Of a stretch of DNA of 64,000 bases, positions 10,800 to 22,310 are shown piece after piece; the stretch's first letter is position 1; every line of letters begins with the position of its first letter. The stretch lies in assembly GCF_018687715.1 (NCBI RefSeq), contig NC_056755.1, forward strand, positions 29,972,501 through 30,036,500, written 5' to 3'. The DNA comes from Carya illinoinensis (Eukaryota; Streptophyta; Magnoliopsida; Fagales; Juglandaceae). Below the pieces are notes generated by a model. It made no database searches, was not told the origin of the DNA, and worked only from the letters and a program-made list of their open reading frames with translations. Made by a program: the position numbers and the translations under genes.

Positions 10800-13700
10800 A
10801 TGGCTGCTCCGTCGGGTTTCTCTTCCTCGCTGCCAACGCTGCCGCCACCTCGTCCGAAGTCGCCGCCGGACTATCCAGATTTATATGGCAAGCGCCGCGA
10901 AATGGCCAAGGTTCAGATGCTTGAAAGAGAGATTGGCTTTCTTGAGGTGAGTTGAGTGTATATTTTCTTGTGATTATTTTGCAGTGAAAGGACCTTTTTT
11001 TTTTTCTATTTTTGGGTGGGGGAAGGCATTGCTAACGCGTTTTAGATGGGCTTAATTTAATGGCCTTTGTAAGGGAGAACTTAACTTTGTCATAGTATAT
11101 TGGGATTTGACACATTCTTCTAGGGAAGAATTTTTCTTTTTTTTGGAGGAAAAGAAAAATCCGAGATTTTTTTCTCTGTTGCTACGAATTTTTAAGTATT
11201 CACTGGTTTTTTTTTTTTTTTGACAGTCTTGACTATAAACAAGTAAGGGAAATGCGTGATTGGATGTATAGGGGAAAGGTTTTTGTTAGTGAATCTGAGG
11301 AGGATGAGAGTTTTATGGGATCAAAGACGAGAATATTCATGTATGGTGGACACTGAATTTCAAGTTAACGAAATACAGCTAATCAAAGGGTGTTTTATAG
11401 AACCTAATGGAGGACACATTTGGAGAGTATCTTAAGAAATCGTAAACAAATATTTGAGGGGGGATCGCTTTTGCCCTGTTTGCTTTTGTGGTTGAAAAAT
11501 TAGCTTAGCATACATGCCAATATATGTCGTTTTGCATATAAAAACTATGAAAGCTGAAGTTGGTCTTCATTAGTGGCTGTTGTTTCGACCTTAACTAGTT
11601 AGGGACTTTAACCAACTCTCGTTTTCCATCAAAGACAAGAACGTTCCTCTGTAGTTGTGAACACTGAATTTCAAGTTTAGAAAATACAGCTAACCAAAGG
11701 GTGAATGTATTGACCCTATAAAAGGACACGTTTGGAGTATTTCTTAAAAAAATGGTAAACAGATCTTTGAGGGTGGATCGCTTTTGCCCTTTTTTTGGTT
11801 GAAAGATTAGCGTAGCATATACATACAAATATATGCATTCTGGCAAATGAAAGTGGTCAAAGCTGAAGTTGGCCATTGTTAGTGGCAGTTGTTTCGGCCT
11901 TAATTAGGTAGGAACCTTAGAACTGTAACCAGCTCACGTTATCCACCTGGATAATCTTTCATACTTGATAGGCTAGTTATTTTGTAACTCAACCATTACA
12001 CTTATAAATAATAATATCACAAGCATCAAATCACCACCATTCATTGCATAAGCATCCTAGCGAATGAACTCTCAATACATGTGTTCTGCTAATGATTCAT
12101 CTACATTATAATAGAAGTGGTTAACAGAGATATGCTAGTGATTGTGCATGATGTTCTGTGTCTTTTCCTTTAGGCTTACTTATCTGAAAATTTTGATCTA
12201 TTGCTAATTTCGTCTAACCTCTGAGGTCAAATTGGAATTATTGGTGGCAATGAGATGTGCTTCAGGTTTAGATTGAAATGAAACTGAATGCGACTGATGT
12301 AGTCAATTCCTCTAAATTTCTAATCATAAGTTTGCAAAAAGACAAGTTTATACATAACTGTTCAAATGAGTAGCTTTTCATGTTCTTTTAGTTATTTTGG
12401 GTGGGCAAAAGTTTTGATAACTTTTCTCTGAGCAGGAAGACTTAAAATCCGCTCAAAGCCTTCAAACTGCTTCTAGATGCTGCAAAGAGTATGTTTAACT
12501 CCCAATTGCTTGTTCAGTATCTAGTTTACAAAATCAGTTATATGGCGTTCAATCTTGCGAATTTCTTTTGAGACTTTTTCCATTTTTTTTTTTTCATGTC
12601 CTAAGGATTATATAGACACGATAATTTTGCAGGATTGCTGATTATGTGGTGGCAAACTCAGATCCTTTTATACCTACGTATGTATTCTGTTGTCTATATC
12701 TTCTACAAACATTTTTTTGTTAAGTATTCTACAAACTTTAAGGGATAACAATCCTCCTATATTTTCCTTTTTAAGCAGAAATCGAAGGAATCATCGGACC
12801 TGTCGCTTGTGGAAATGGCTCTGGTACTATTATCATTTTGTAGTATGCCTATACATCTGAAATTGTACCATCTGTGTTTTACCATACAGACTCTTTAAAG
12901 TTCATTGGTTGGAATATGATAAGCACAAGCAGCAATAGCATGCACCATTGCTACCCATGAACATAGCCATTCTGTTTTCTTGCAGTTGTACATGTTATTA
13001 GGATCCTCAATTATAATCTTCACAATGATAGGAATATTGCAACGAGGCTCAATTGCATTCATATTATCTAGACATTACAGCCAATTAATTTTTTCTGTAT
13101 TTACTGTCAAAATGACTAAGTAGTTATGAAAAATTAAATGCTGTATTTTCTGTATTTGTTGAGGAGGAAAAGTTTTTGTACATTTTTGGATCAAGTAGCA
13201 ACTGACCACACATTTTCTGCTTTACCTTGGTGATTCTGAAATGCAATGTAGAATATATGACATAGGATCTTCTATAATTCACAAAGACGAGTTACATTTA
13301 ATTTTAGAAAGTAGTTTACATCCTGTAAGGCAGTATACGTAGTTTTTACTATTTAAGGAAATAGTGAATGTAATGGATGGAAAAAACTGATTTCCTTTCT
13401 GGTGTAGACACTCCAGTAGTAAAGAATGTTTCCTGCATATCATGCTCTGAATAAGATTGACAAGAATAAATGATGATGAACCTAGTCTGACCCGAAAACT
13501 CACTGGAAACTTTATTCTGTTATTTACCCCTAAAGAAAACTCGGGTTCCTTTCAATTTCATGCAGAAGTTGCTGAACCACCAATTTAGAACAATCAGCAT
13601 TTATTTTTGTCTGATCTTAGAAGCAGAATTTTCCATTTTGTGTATAAACATCCTTAAGTAACTGGCGTGCGCTTTTTTGTAGTGGAATGCCTTGTTTTAA

Positions 13701-14076
13701 CCTCTCTTGGATCCGCTGTTGCTGCTCTACTGGGTGCTCACTTCATCTAGAGATGCCGCGCTGCTGCTGTGACAGCAACCCATGCAAGTGTGGTTCCTGT
13801 GTCAGCTGCTGCAGCAGTTGTGATTGCAATCCATGTAACTGTGGTTCCTGTGTCAGCTGTTGTCATTTCCCGAAGTGGTGGTGCTGTTGTGCTTGCCCCA
13901 GATCACAATGCTGTAAAAAAGTTTCGTGCAGCAGAAGTTGTTGCAATTTCCCATCTCCTTCATGCCCTGACTGCTCTTGCTGCATATGGAGATGTACACG
14001 TCCCAAATGTCCAAAGGTACGCCCTTGTTGCTGTTGTACAAAAACCTGTTGCAACCCTTGTTATCTGTGTTGCTAG
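10800..14076 (+). CDS. GG3: Heterotrimeric G-protein gamma subunit, class C, cysteine-rich (AGG3/GS3/DEP1 type)
   Basis: Five exons by my reading: 10800-10946, 12436-12488, 12633-12677, 12779-12823 and 13683-14076. All introns are GT-AG. The spliced frame is 684 nt, encoding 227 residues. A proline-rich N-terminus ends 'PPDYPDLYG' (23-30). The G-gamma-like coiled-coil helix follows: '[20 protein letters not shown]' (31-50), then '[20 protein letters not shown]' (61-81), the conserved DPLIP-type end. A basic/aromatic segment (83-96) leads into a tail from 97 to 227 with about 45 cysteines and no CaaX box, the class C signature. Members pair with G-beta at the plasma membrane; Arabidopsis AGG3 and rice GS3 and DEP1 affect organ and seed size (established). 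Tail length is near GS3 and much shorter than DEP1. '[11 protein letters not shown]' occurs twice in the tail. The gene converges with the subtilase. Confidence 0.88.
11321..11942 (+). repeat. 308-bp tandem duplication inside intron 1 of the G-gamma gene
   Basis: Unit 1 starts at 11321 (TCAAAGACGAGAA) and unit 2 at 11629 (TCAAAGACAAGAA). Shared landmarks keep the same order: CACTGAATTTCAAGTT, ATACAGCTAA.CAAAGGGTG, GGATCGCTTTTGCCCT, GCTGAAGTTGG, and an 'accaactctcgttttcca' versus 'accagctcacgttatcca' end. Units differ by many substitutions and small indels, so the duplication is old. Confidence 0.9.
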
Positions 14077-15732
14077 TATATTGGTGCAATCCCATTCTGG
14101 AGCACAGTTCTTCAACATGGAAGTTTATTTTTAATTGGGTATAAAACTTGGATATGTGGATGGCTGTAAGAAAGTATCTTCAAGTTCATTATAAATGGGC
14201 AATTGGTTGATCTGCTTTTTCTGAGATTGTTGCTTTGGTTTTCACAAATTTTCGATATATATATATATAAATATTGTGATTGCATTATCAACAATTTTTC
14301 ATTGCAACACATGCAACTTAAAAAGCCAGATTAATGTATAAAGGATAAATCTATTGATCATTCTTTTTATCATTATCTTCTCAACATCCCTTAACGTGGC
14401 ATTAAATAATATGTCTACAAGTAAAACATATTAAATAGTTTCTAATAATTTAATATTATATCATGGAATAATGAAGATGATGATGGTAAAATAGATGATG
14501 GGAAGCATTACTCGTACAAAATCACTATTGAATGCCATTTTCCATACATATTTGATATAGATAAATGTCTTTAGTTATAATGACTGGTTTGATCATTTAG
14601 GTATCATTTACTAATAGTTTGATCAACTTACTGCTAAGTTAGCCTGTGGTTGAAGCATGCCCAAAATTAGAGATGTAAGAAAAAATTGGAAAATTGGTTG
14701 AGCCAAACTGAATTGGGGTTTCTATAACCAGAAAACCGGACCAAAATTAGAAAATTGAAATTTCTGGTTTATAAATCGGTCAGTATCGATTTTTAAATTT
14801 TTAAAATTAGTATATATCTGTTTGATTTCAAAATTTTTTTAAAACTGAACCGAACCGGACCGATCACACCCCTACCCAAAATTGAAAAAAAAAAAACAAC
14901 TAAATAATATTAATTTCTCCCCATCAAAAAAAATAATTTTATAGTTTTGACCCCCACAAACTCCAAGCTCCGCCCATGGTCAATTTGAGTCTACAAGGTG
15001 GATCCTTAGATAACCCGGTTGGTGTGTACCATAGTTCAAATCAATGGTCCGACAAGAAGCCCAATGATCCATGCTAACAATAAAGTGGGCAGGTCGTATT
15101 TTGGATCTTCTAGGTTTGTCCGATTCTCTTTATCCTGCCAAACTGTGAAACCTCGGTCCTCTAGCAGAAAGCCTTATGGGTTGTGCATCGTCATTGGAGT
15201 TTGCATAAATCCAATTTCAGCAACAAACGAGAACTTTAATTTAAGATCAAATACTATATTACACAATACAATACTTTGGTAGACTGCAAAACTCAAACCA
15301 AATTGTGACCAAGTTGGAATGGCCGCCATAAATGAGATCATAAACAAACTGTAGAAATTTCCAACTTCCACTTCAACAGAAAGTCAATATATATTAAACA
15401 ATTATTTCTAAAGAAACCCATAACATTCAATTCGTTAAAAGCCAACTCTACCATTAGGCGGCTACATTAATATTGGTATGCCATTCTCTCCTCCAAGCTT
15501 CGTGGTAAACTTCAACTCCATACATTCTCTCTCGACTGTCCTGAGTGTCCTCAATTCTCCTCCCCTCTCTGAAGAGTTTGTACGGCTTTCATCTTGGCAA
15601 AACCAAATGCTGAATTCAACAACAATGATCGTTTTAGATAGAGCTTTGGCCTTCTTAACTGTTTTCTTTTCTTACCAAACTACTGCACTGGCCCCAAACT
15701 GCATTGGAGGGAAAAATCAACCCCAAAACGGC
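14077..15732. other. Intergenic between convergent genes; 3' UTRs and a repeat remnant
   Basis: 14077 to about 14330 is the likely 3' UTR of the G-gamma gene, and 15400-15732 that of the subtilase on the other strand. 14640-14960 contains a 'aaaccgaaccggaccgatcac' type stretch and A-runs that I associate with dispersed plant transposon remnants, but I cannot name a family. No coding region is seen. Confidence 0.5.
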
Positions 15733-18114
15733 TTACGATCTCACCAGCTGAGTCCATGCAAAAGCAACTGGGCTCTTCACTTGGTGTTCGTTGTTGCTCC
15801 AAATGATTGAACCAAACTCGGACCTAGCCACTCTAGGAATACCTTTCCTAGCCATAAAGGTAACCGTGTACTTCTGTTTCCCCCCTTCATTTTTGAAAAC
15901 CAGCCTCTTAGGGGTCACTTTCACCGCCACCATTTGTGGTGCACTGATTGTCACGTCGTAGACTGACCCAGCAGCACCCACATTCGTCAGTTCACGAGTG
16001 TATCGAACAAACCTCTTGTCTCGGAACACAACTGAGAACGATGGGTAATTGAGCTGTCCAGGGTCAGAAAACTTCCTCGAGCAGGTAACATTGGGGCGTT
16101 TGACAATGGTTTGGACATCATCAATACTATAGTCCAACGAGCACAGGAAGGCAACATAGTCATCTGGTGAGAGATCGTACACAAGGCCCGGAGAGAGGGC
16201 CTTGCGAGGGTCAACATGACCTGCACCGTGAGACCAAGGATCGGAAAATGCACCATCGCCAGCAGCATCCCGGAGCGGAGAGTTGGTGTCGTCTTTGGTG
16301 TAGGCAGTAGTCATCAGCGCGGATTTGATTGCGCTTGGACTCCAATTCGGATGGGCTGCTTTAAGCAATGCCGCTAGCCCACTGATATGGGGACAAGACA
16401 TCGATGTACCTGTAATTTTCGAAGCGCATATAAAACACCAATCGAAACGGTACAAACGATTAACTGAATCTGATCAAGCCAAACCTGACAAGATGTTGAA
16501 TTGGGTCTTCCTGGTGTCCTTCTCCAACCCAGTGGGCCCAATGGCTTCGGACCAAGCGGCCAAGATGTTGACACCTGGCCCAATCACGTCCGGCTTCAAG
16601 ATCTGTGGAGACACCAGATTGGGCCCTCTCGAACTAAATGCCGCCACGACTGGCGATGGCCGCACGTTCAAAACGGTCCCACCAAACCTCAGCTTAGCCG
16701 TCGGATTTGGATCTGAACGCACATACCCCCTAATTATCTCCCCGGCCTTCCGCCCAACCGCCATGGCTGGTATCAGGTGACTATCGGCCACCAGTTCCTC
16801 GCCATTAGCCAATGTGTTCGCGAGTATCATCCCAACCCCACCCGCGTCGCGTACCACCTCTCCTTTCTCCACGCGTGCGTTTGTCCCTCTGTCACAGACC
16901 ACTACTTTCCCACGTACAAACTCCGGGTCGAGGGAACCGGGCAAGCACATGTTGTTCGAGTTAGTACTTCCGTTGCTGTAAACCAAACCTACCGGTTTAT
17001 TTCCCATTCCCTTCCCGCTGTAAAGTGACACTCCCGTGAACTGGTTTTTGTTTCCGAGTATGGCGTAAGCCGGGAAATCCCGGTCCAAGGTTCCGGCCCC
17101 AACCGTCATGATCCAGGGGGCCTCATTCGCCAACGAGGCTCGGTTGGGCCCACTGTTTCCGGCGGAGCAAGAGACAAAAATACCCCTTTCCATGGCCGCG
17201 AATGCTCCAATGGCGATGTTGTCGCGGTAATAAGGGACGGACCCACCACCCAGAGAGAGTGACAGCACATCGACGCCGTCCAAAATGGCCCGATCAATTC
17301 CTGCAAGAATGTCGGAACCGAAGCATCCGATGCTCCAGCACACCTTATATATGGCGACGCGCGCATGGGTGGCCATCCCACGAGCCTTCCCGCTGGCATA
17401 GCCGAGGAGGCTGGCATTGGTGATGTGGGATCCAGCTGCTGTACTCGCGGTGTGAGTACCGTGGCCGTCTTGGTCCCGAGGTGACACAGTCTCCGTGGGT
17501 TTCTTCAGGAAGCTACCGCCAGAGGCCATTCGATAGCCCGTTGAGAAGCTGCGAGCCCCGATGAGCTTCTTGTTACAGAGCGAGGGGCTGAAATCCGGTG
17601 CGGATTCGCATCCGCCCCTCCACCGGCTCGGGATCTCTGGCATACCAGAGTCGTCGAAGCTCTTCGACTCCGGCCAGACCCCAGTATCGAGGACCCCAAC
17701 GACAACGTCATGAGAGGCTTCGTCGAGTTCCTGAGTATTATTACCAGCCCAGAGGCCGGATTCCGAGTCTAGGCCAAGGAACTCGGGGGTGCGGGTAGTG
17801 TGGAGAGTGTAAAGCGTATCTTCATAGACACCTAGGACCGAATCGAATCTGCGAAGTAAATCGGCTTGGTCGGGATCGAGCGAGGCAGCGAAACCATGAT
17901 ATGCGGTAGTGTAGGTGTAGAGGAGAGAGTCAGAGGTAGTGGAGGAGGAGAGGGATTGAAGGCGAGCGGAGTACCAGTCATGGTGGGTAGCGAAGGCGGA
18001 TGGTTTTTCATGGTGTTTCATGTGAACAATGTAAGTTTGCTTGGACGCCACAGAGAAGCAAGGAAGGAGAAGAGCAAGAAGAGGAACGAGCAAGAGCATG
18101 GCCATAGAGCTCAT
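15733..18114 (-). CDS. SBT1.8: Subtilisin-like serine protease, SBT1.8 type (secreted)
   Basis: Two exons on the minus strand: 18114-16485 and 16409-15733. The 75-bp GT-AG intron is phase 1 and splits Gly544. The joined frame encodes 768 residues, typical for plant subtilases. A signal peptide (about 1-24) is followed by an inhibitor I9 propeptide (about 27-107). The catalytic triad is Asp143 ('[11 protein letters not shown]'), His218 ('[10 protein letters not shown]') and Ser546 ('GTSMSCPH'). The oxyanion-hole Asn320 ('SAGNSGP') is also present. A PA domain (about 375-460) lies between His and Ser, and a fibronectin-like C-terminal domain ends the protein. It should act as an apoplastic endopeptidase after propeptide removal. 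Conserved blocks such as '[19 protein letters not shown]' match SBT1.8/ARA12 relatives. No defect is seen. ATGs at codons 4 and 6 are alternatives. A TATA box lies about 60 bp upstream. Confidence 0.93.
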
Positions 18115-18168
18115 GTTTCTGAGTTCTGCCGCAGAGAGAAAAGTAGTGGTGAGAGTGCTCAGGAGACT

Positions 18169-18180
18169 CTATATATAGAC
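18169..18180 (-). promoter_or_regulatory. TATA box of the subtilase gene
   Basis: On the minus strand TCTATATATAG lies 55-65 bp upstream of the ATG at 18114, followed by a CT-rich leader. Position and sequence fit a canonical plant TATA box. Confidence 0.6.
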
Positions 18181-21100
18181 ACACATGCACTCACACACAA
18201 TAAGAAAAGAAAAGGAAAAATGGAGCCAGAATTAAAAACCAAATACCACAAAATCCTCAAATCAACCAAGCTAAACAAGAATATGTATTGGGAGTTCCAA
18301 ATCCATACATGGTAATGAGAATGGTATACCCTGGCTATGCAATCTTCTAATCTTCAATTTATTATAAAGAAATGGCAAGATTCATAGAAAGATTGTCCTG
18401 ATTTTATGATAAACAAGATAGTTTGTTGAACAAGAAAATAAAAAAGAGTATATATTTGTTTGAAAAAATAAAATAAAATAACATTTATATTGTAGTGAAG
18501 CATTTCAATAGAAAGATCATTAGTTTTCATACCAATTGTAATTTGTAACACAACATGGAGGATGCCTTGTTGAACAAGAAAATGAAGTCCATTTATTAGG
18601 TTATTGTGAATCAACTCTTTATACTCTAATTCGTCTCTTTTACAACTCTACGTAAAATTGAGGGTGGTTTTATAAAATTAAGATTTTTTTTTTTTTAATG
18701 AAGTGGTTTAATTGCATTGATTGATTATAAAATAAGTCCAAAAATTGTAGGTGTTTTATTACTAATTTATTTATCAACGCAGATATTAAAAATTGTCAAT
18801 TAAAATTGACTGTCATAAAAGCATTTTCACTCCTAAAAATGCACATAAATAACATAGCATAGAGGCTATAAAATTTAATAGGAAAATTATACGCATACAA
18901 CTATTTTTACAACATTTTACATAATGTTATTTAAAATGGGGATATTTTTATAAAAGTAGCTTATAAAAATAATAGCATTTTGTAGAAATATCTTCAATTT
19001 AAAACATCATGGAATAAAAAATTATACATATATCTTTACTCATTGATAGTTTAGATCGATAAGTGCAAATATATATTTTTATTTTATTATTTGAATTTTA
19101 TATATCTTTAAATATTTTTAAAAAATAAAAAAATATTAATCCACTAATAATCACTCATTAACTATTAAATAATAATAATAAAAAGCAATCGATCAACTTT
19201 ATGGGTTATATTTCTCTAAGTAGCATTTTCCTTACTCATTTATGCATCCATTGCATAGTTACCCGTACCTTTGGTAGGGGTGGGACGAGTTTTAAATACG
19301 AGAGGAAAATTAGTAGAGAAAATTGAGAAATTATCCCGTAATATTTTTCTTGAACAAGTGGTTAACGGCTAGATTTACATGTGGCCCCCACTCTACTGAT
19401 AACTTTTTTAATCTACGAAAGTACGCACAATGTTCCGTGTACCACTATGTCGACGTCGACTGCACGTGTTTTTTTATAATATACGGATAGTAAATGAAAA
19501 AATATAATTTTAAGCGTAATTGTGTATTAATTTGTATATTAATATGATGTAATTGATCAAAAAATAAATTTTATTAAAAATAATATTAATTTAAATTTTA
19601 AGTATGAATAAATCAATATTAATACACAGATTAATACGCGACTGTATTTGTATGTAGCAAAACTTGATCGTAAATTAAGGAATAGGGGTTCGGTGTTACA
19701 TCATTATTATTTATCATTTTATTATTATTATTTTATTATTATTTTATTACTATTTACATAATATTTAAAATCAGCTTCCTATCTAAATAGAACTTTAAAT
19801 ATAGTTGTATTGTGTTTGGTTAGATAAATCTAACATTGAGCCAGTCACTAGGACATTATGTTTATTATAGTTTAAATAAAATCTAAGAGTGTCTAAATTT
19901 CGTACATTATCTTTAAAAAATATAAATACTCTAATTATAAAAAAATTATATAAAAATAAATTTATAAAATGACATAATTTGATATAGTATGTTAAATTAT
20001 AAAATATATATAACGGATCACATAAAGTCAGACAAGTTTATATGTTTACTTTGTGTAATATATTTGTATATGTAGCACTTATATTTGAAAAAAATGAAGT
20101 CCACGTGGGTCCTTGATTTCTACTATTTGTTTTCAAATATAGTGCACAGCACAGGTAAGAGAGTTCTATAATTGAATAAATCATTTTCCTTTAAATTATT
20201 TTCAGACATAAGAACTATTTGTATGTGGAAATATATTTTTATGTTTTTTTTTCTCCCTTTTAAAGTAAAGAAACAGTTATAAAATATTTTTCTAATTATG
20301 TTTAATCTTAGAACACAACCATAGCAAACTAATTTCAATTGATTGAACTTAATCATTTAGCTAAATCTTAAGGCGGTGTTTGGATAAATGAGTTTGAGTT
20401 AATATATATTCCAAACACGAGATTTGGATATTAAAAAATGAGTTCTGCTACATATAGTTACTTCTGCATATTCTTTATATATTTCACTAATGTGATTGAT
20501 CAAAATAGTTATTTTATATTAAAAAAATAATGCAACCAATTACATTAATAAAATATAAAATAAATACGTAAAAATGATAGCACATAAAATTTTGTTAAAG
20601 AATTATATTCAACATGATCCAGAAGCCACCTTTTAAGGATTGAAATATGGGAAATTAGATGCACGAGTCCTGGTCAATATATTTCCTACAACATGCAGCT
20701 ACTTTCCTTGAAGTAGGTTAAGGGTAGGTAAGATGGGGATGGACCCATAATTTGTGTCTTCAATCCAATTAAAAGCCATATGGGTACTATGCACATGCAC
20801 TTTCCTAATTTTAAGGTAAATAAAAGGTACATTTGTGGCTTAAACAAGTAGAGGCAATTATGTCTCAAAGAGGCCCATCTCTGCCTAACTCTTTGTACAA
20901 CACTTGTCTTTCACGTTACAAATTTAAAACAACACTCCAATACGTGCATAACTTTTCCCTACTTCTTTAATGAGATTTTTCTTGGTGGGCTTAGTGATTC
21001 GTAGTCATTGCTGCTATCGCTAGTAATAATGTGAATGAGAGATGAATGATACTGAAAAATCCTGCTAGCACAATGAGTAAAGTCACTTAATTTTTTGAGT

Positions 21101-21220
21101 GAGTCTTACATTTTTTTTTTTCTTAACTTGAACACTTATGACTTGTATATAACATTACTCTATTATATATTTTGTAATCATCCGTACATTGAATTAAAAC
21201 TTAAGAATAGAAGAAGGAAT
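18181..21220. other. Intergenic, very AT-rich, no gene seen
   Basis: It includes the upstream region of the subtilase gene. Repeated ATT/TTA runs (for example 19715-19750) and short AT-rich palindromic stretches occur. No open frame has a recognisable domain. It ends at the GGAAT target duplication of the Copia element. Confidence 0.6.
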
Positions 21221-21539
21221 TGATAACATTCATCATTCAATCAACAATATTCTTGAAATGGAAACTTATGATATGGAGAAGAGTATGACAGATAGCATGA
21301 CAAATATGGATGCCAAGAGTGTAGCAGACTGATTATAGTGCAGATTTTACTCCTGATTTTACTCCTTGTAATTTGCTGTTGTAATTTGTTAAGTCTTACC
21401 TTGTTTAGAATACACAATTGTCTATTACCATGTATAGCTATAGTCTCTGTACTCAATCTTTGAATATAAATACAATACTACTCTCACGGTGTAAGTGTGG
21501 TGAGATTTCTCAATTATCGACTTGTGTTGATTTTCTTCT
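21221..21539 (+). repeat. 5' LTR of the Copia element
   Basis: Begins TGATAACATTCATC and ends TTTTCTTCT. A TATAAATAC box at 21465-21473 is a likely LTR promoter and is also kept in the 3' copy at 25864. Confidence 0.9.
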
Positions 21540-21550
21540 TGGTATCAGAG
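21540..21550 (+). other. Primer binding site (initiator Met tRNA)
   Basis: TGGTATCAGAG directly abuts the 5' LTR and matches the complement of the 3' end of plant initiator methionine tRNA, the usual Copia primer. Confidence 0.85.
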
Positions 21551-21592
21551 AAATCATACTGTGAGGAGGGCTATTTTTTTTTTCCCGCAAAC

Positions 21593-22310
21593 ATGTCTTC
21601 AGTATCTATGAACATTGGCAATTTTGTCACACTCACACTCAGACTCAAGTCTAAAAATTATCCTCTCTGGCGTGAGCCAGTCATTGCTCTAATAGAAAGT
21701 CAAGAATTGGTGGCCTATCTTATGGGAGAAGTCCCTATCCCTAAGAGTGTACTTCCACCTCCAGAGGGTTCAAACCATCAATCTGTTCCTAACCCAGATT
21801 TTGTAAGATGGAAGACTGCTGATCAACTACTTAGAGGATGGATCATTGGCACCTTATTTGAAGAGGCTCTTGGGATTGTTATTGGACTGGATACCTCGGC
21901 ACAGGTATGGAGGGTTCTTAAAGAGGCCTATGCTCAATCTTCTCAGGAGCGACAGTTTCAACTTACACAGCAACTCAATCACATGAAGAAGTGTTCTGAT
22001 ATGCCCCTGAATGACTACCTACGTAAATTCAAAGGTGTGTGTGATAGTCTATCTGCTATTGGCTTCCCTGTTGATGACAAAACTAAGGTATTCTCTATGT
22101 TAAATGGCTTGGGAGCAAGTTATGAACTTTTTACCACCTCTATGCTTAAACCTCCTATGCCAAGTTATGCAGAAGTAGTGCCTTTATTGCAAAGCTATGA
22201 AACCGGAATTAGTTTGTACTCTCTTGACTCAGCAGCCTACACTGCCTTTTATGGTCAGAAAAATAACTCAAAGTTCATCAACAAGGGATCTCGGCAACAG
22301 GTAGTTTCTC
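21593..22310 (+). pseudogene. Copia gag (capsid part)
   Basis: The frame starts at the ATG at 21593. It carries the plant Copia gag region: 'LTLRLKSKNYPLWRE', 'LLRGWIIGTLFEEALG', 'LKEAYAQSSQER', 'YLRKFKGVCDSLSAIG' and 'MLKPPMPSYAEVVPLLQSYE'. A frameshift near 22302 shifts translation into the frame that continues through the zinc knuckle, so capsid and nucleocapsid are not joined. The open frame also extends upstream through the LTR end, which is chance. Confidence 0.85.

Noticed and set aside
13687..14076. Stand-alone cysteine-rich protein starting at the ATG at 13687
   Set aside because: A TAG acceptor at 13681 and matching phase join it to four upstream exons encoding the G-gamma helix; it is the last exon.
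13769..14134. Ala/Val-rich 121-codon frame overlapping the last G-gamma exon
   Set aside because: Shadow frame produced by TGC/TGT repeats; the cysteine frame fits the family.
16325..16780. 151-codon plus-strand frame, and others opposite the subtilase
   Set aside because: Antisense shadows of a well-supported protease gene.
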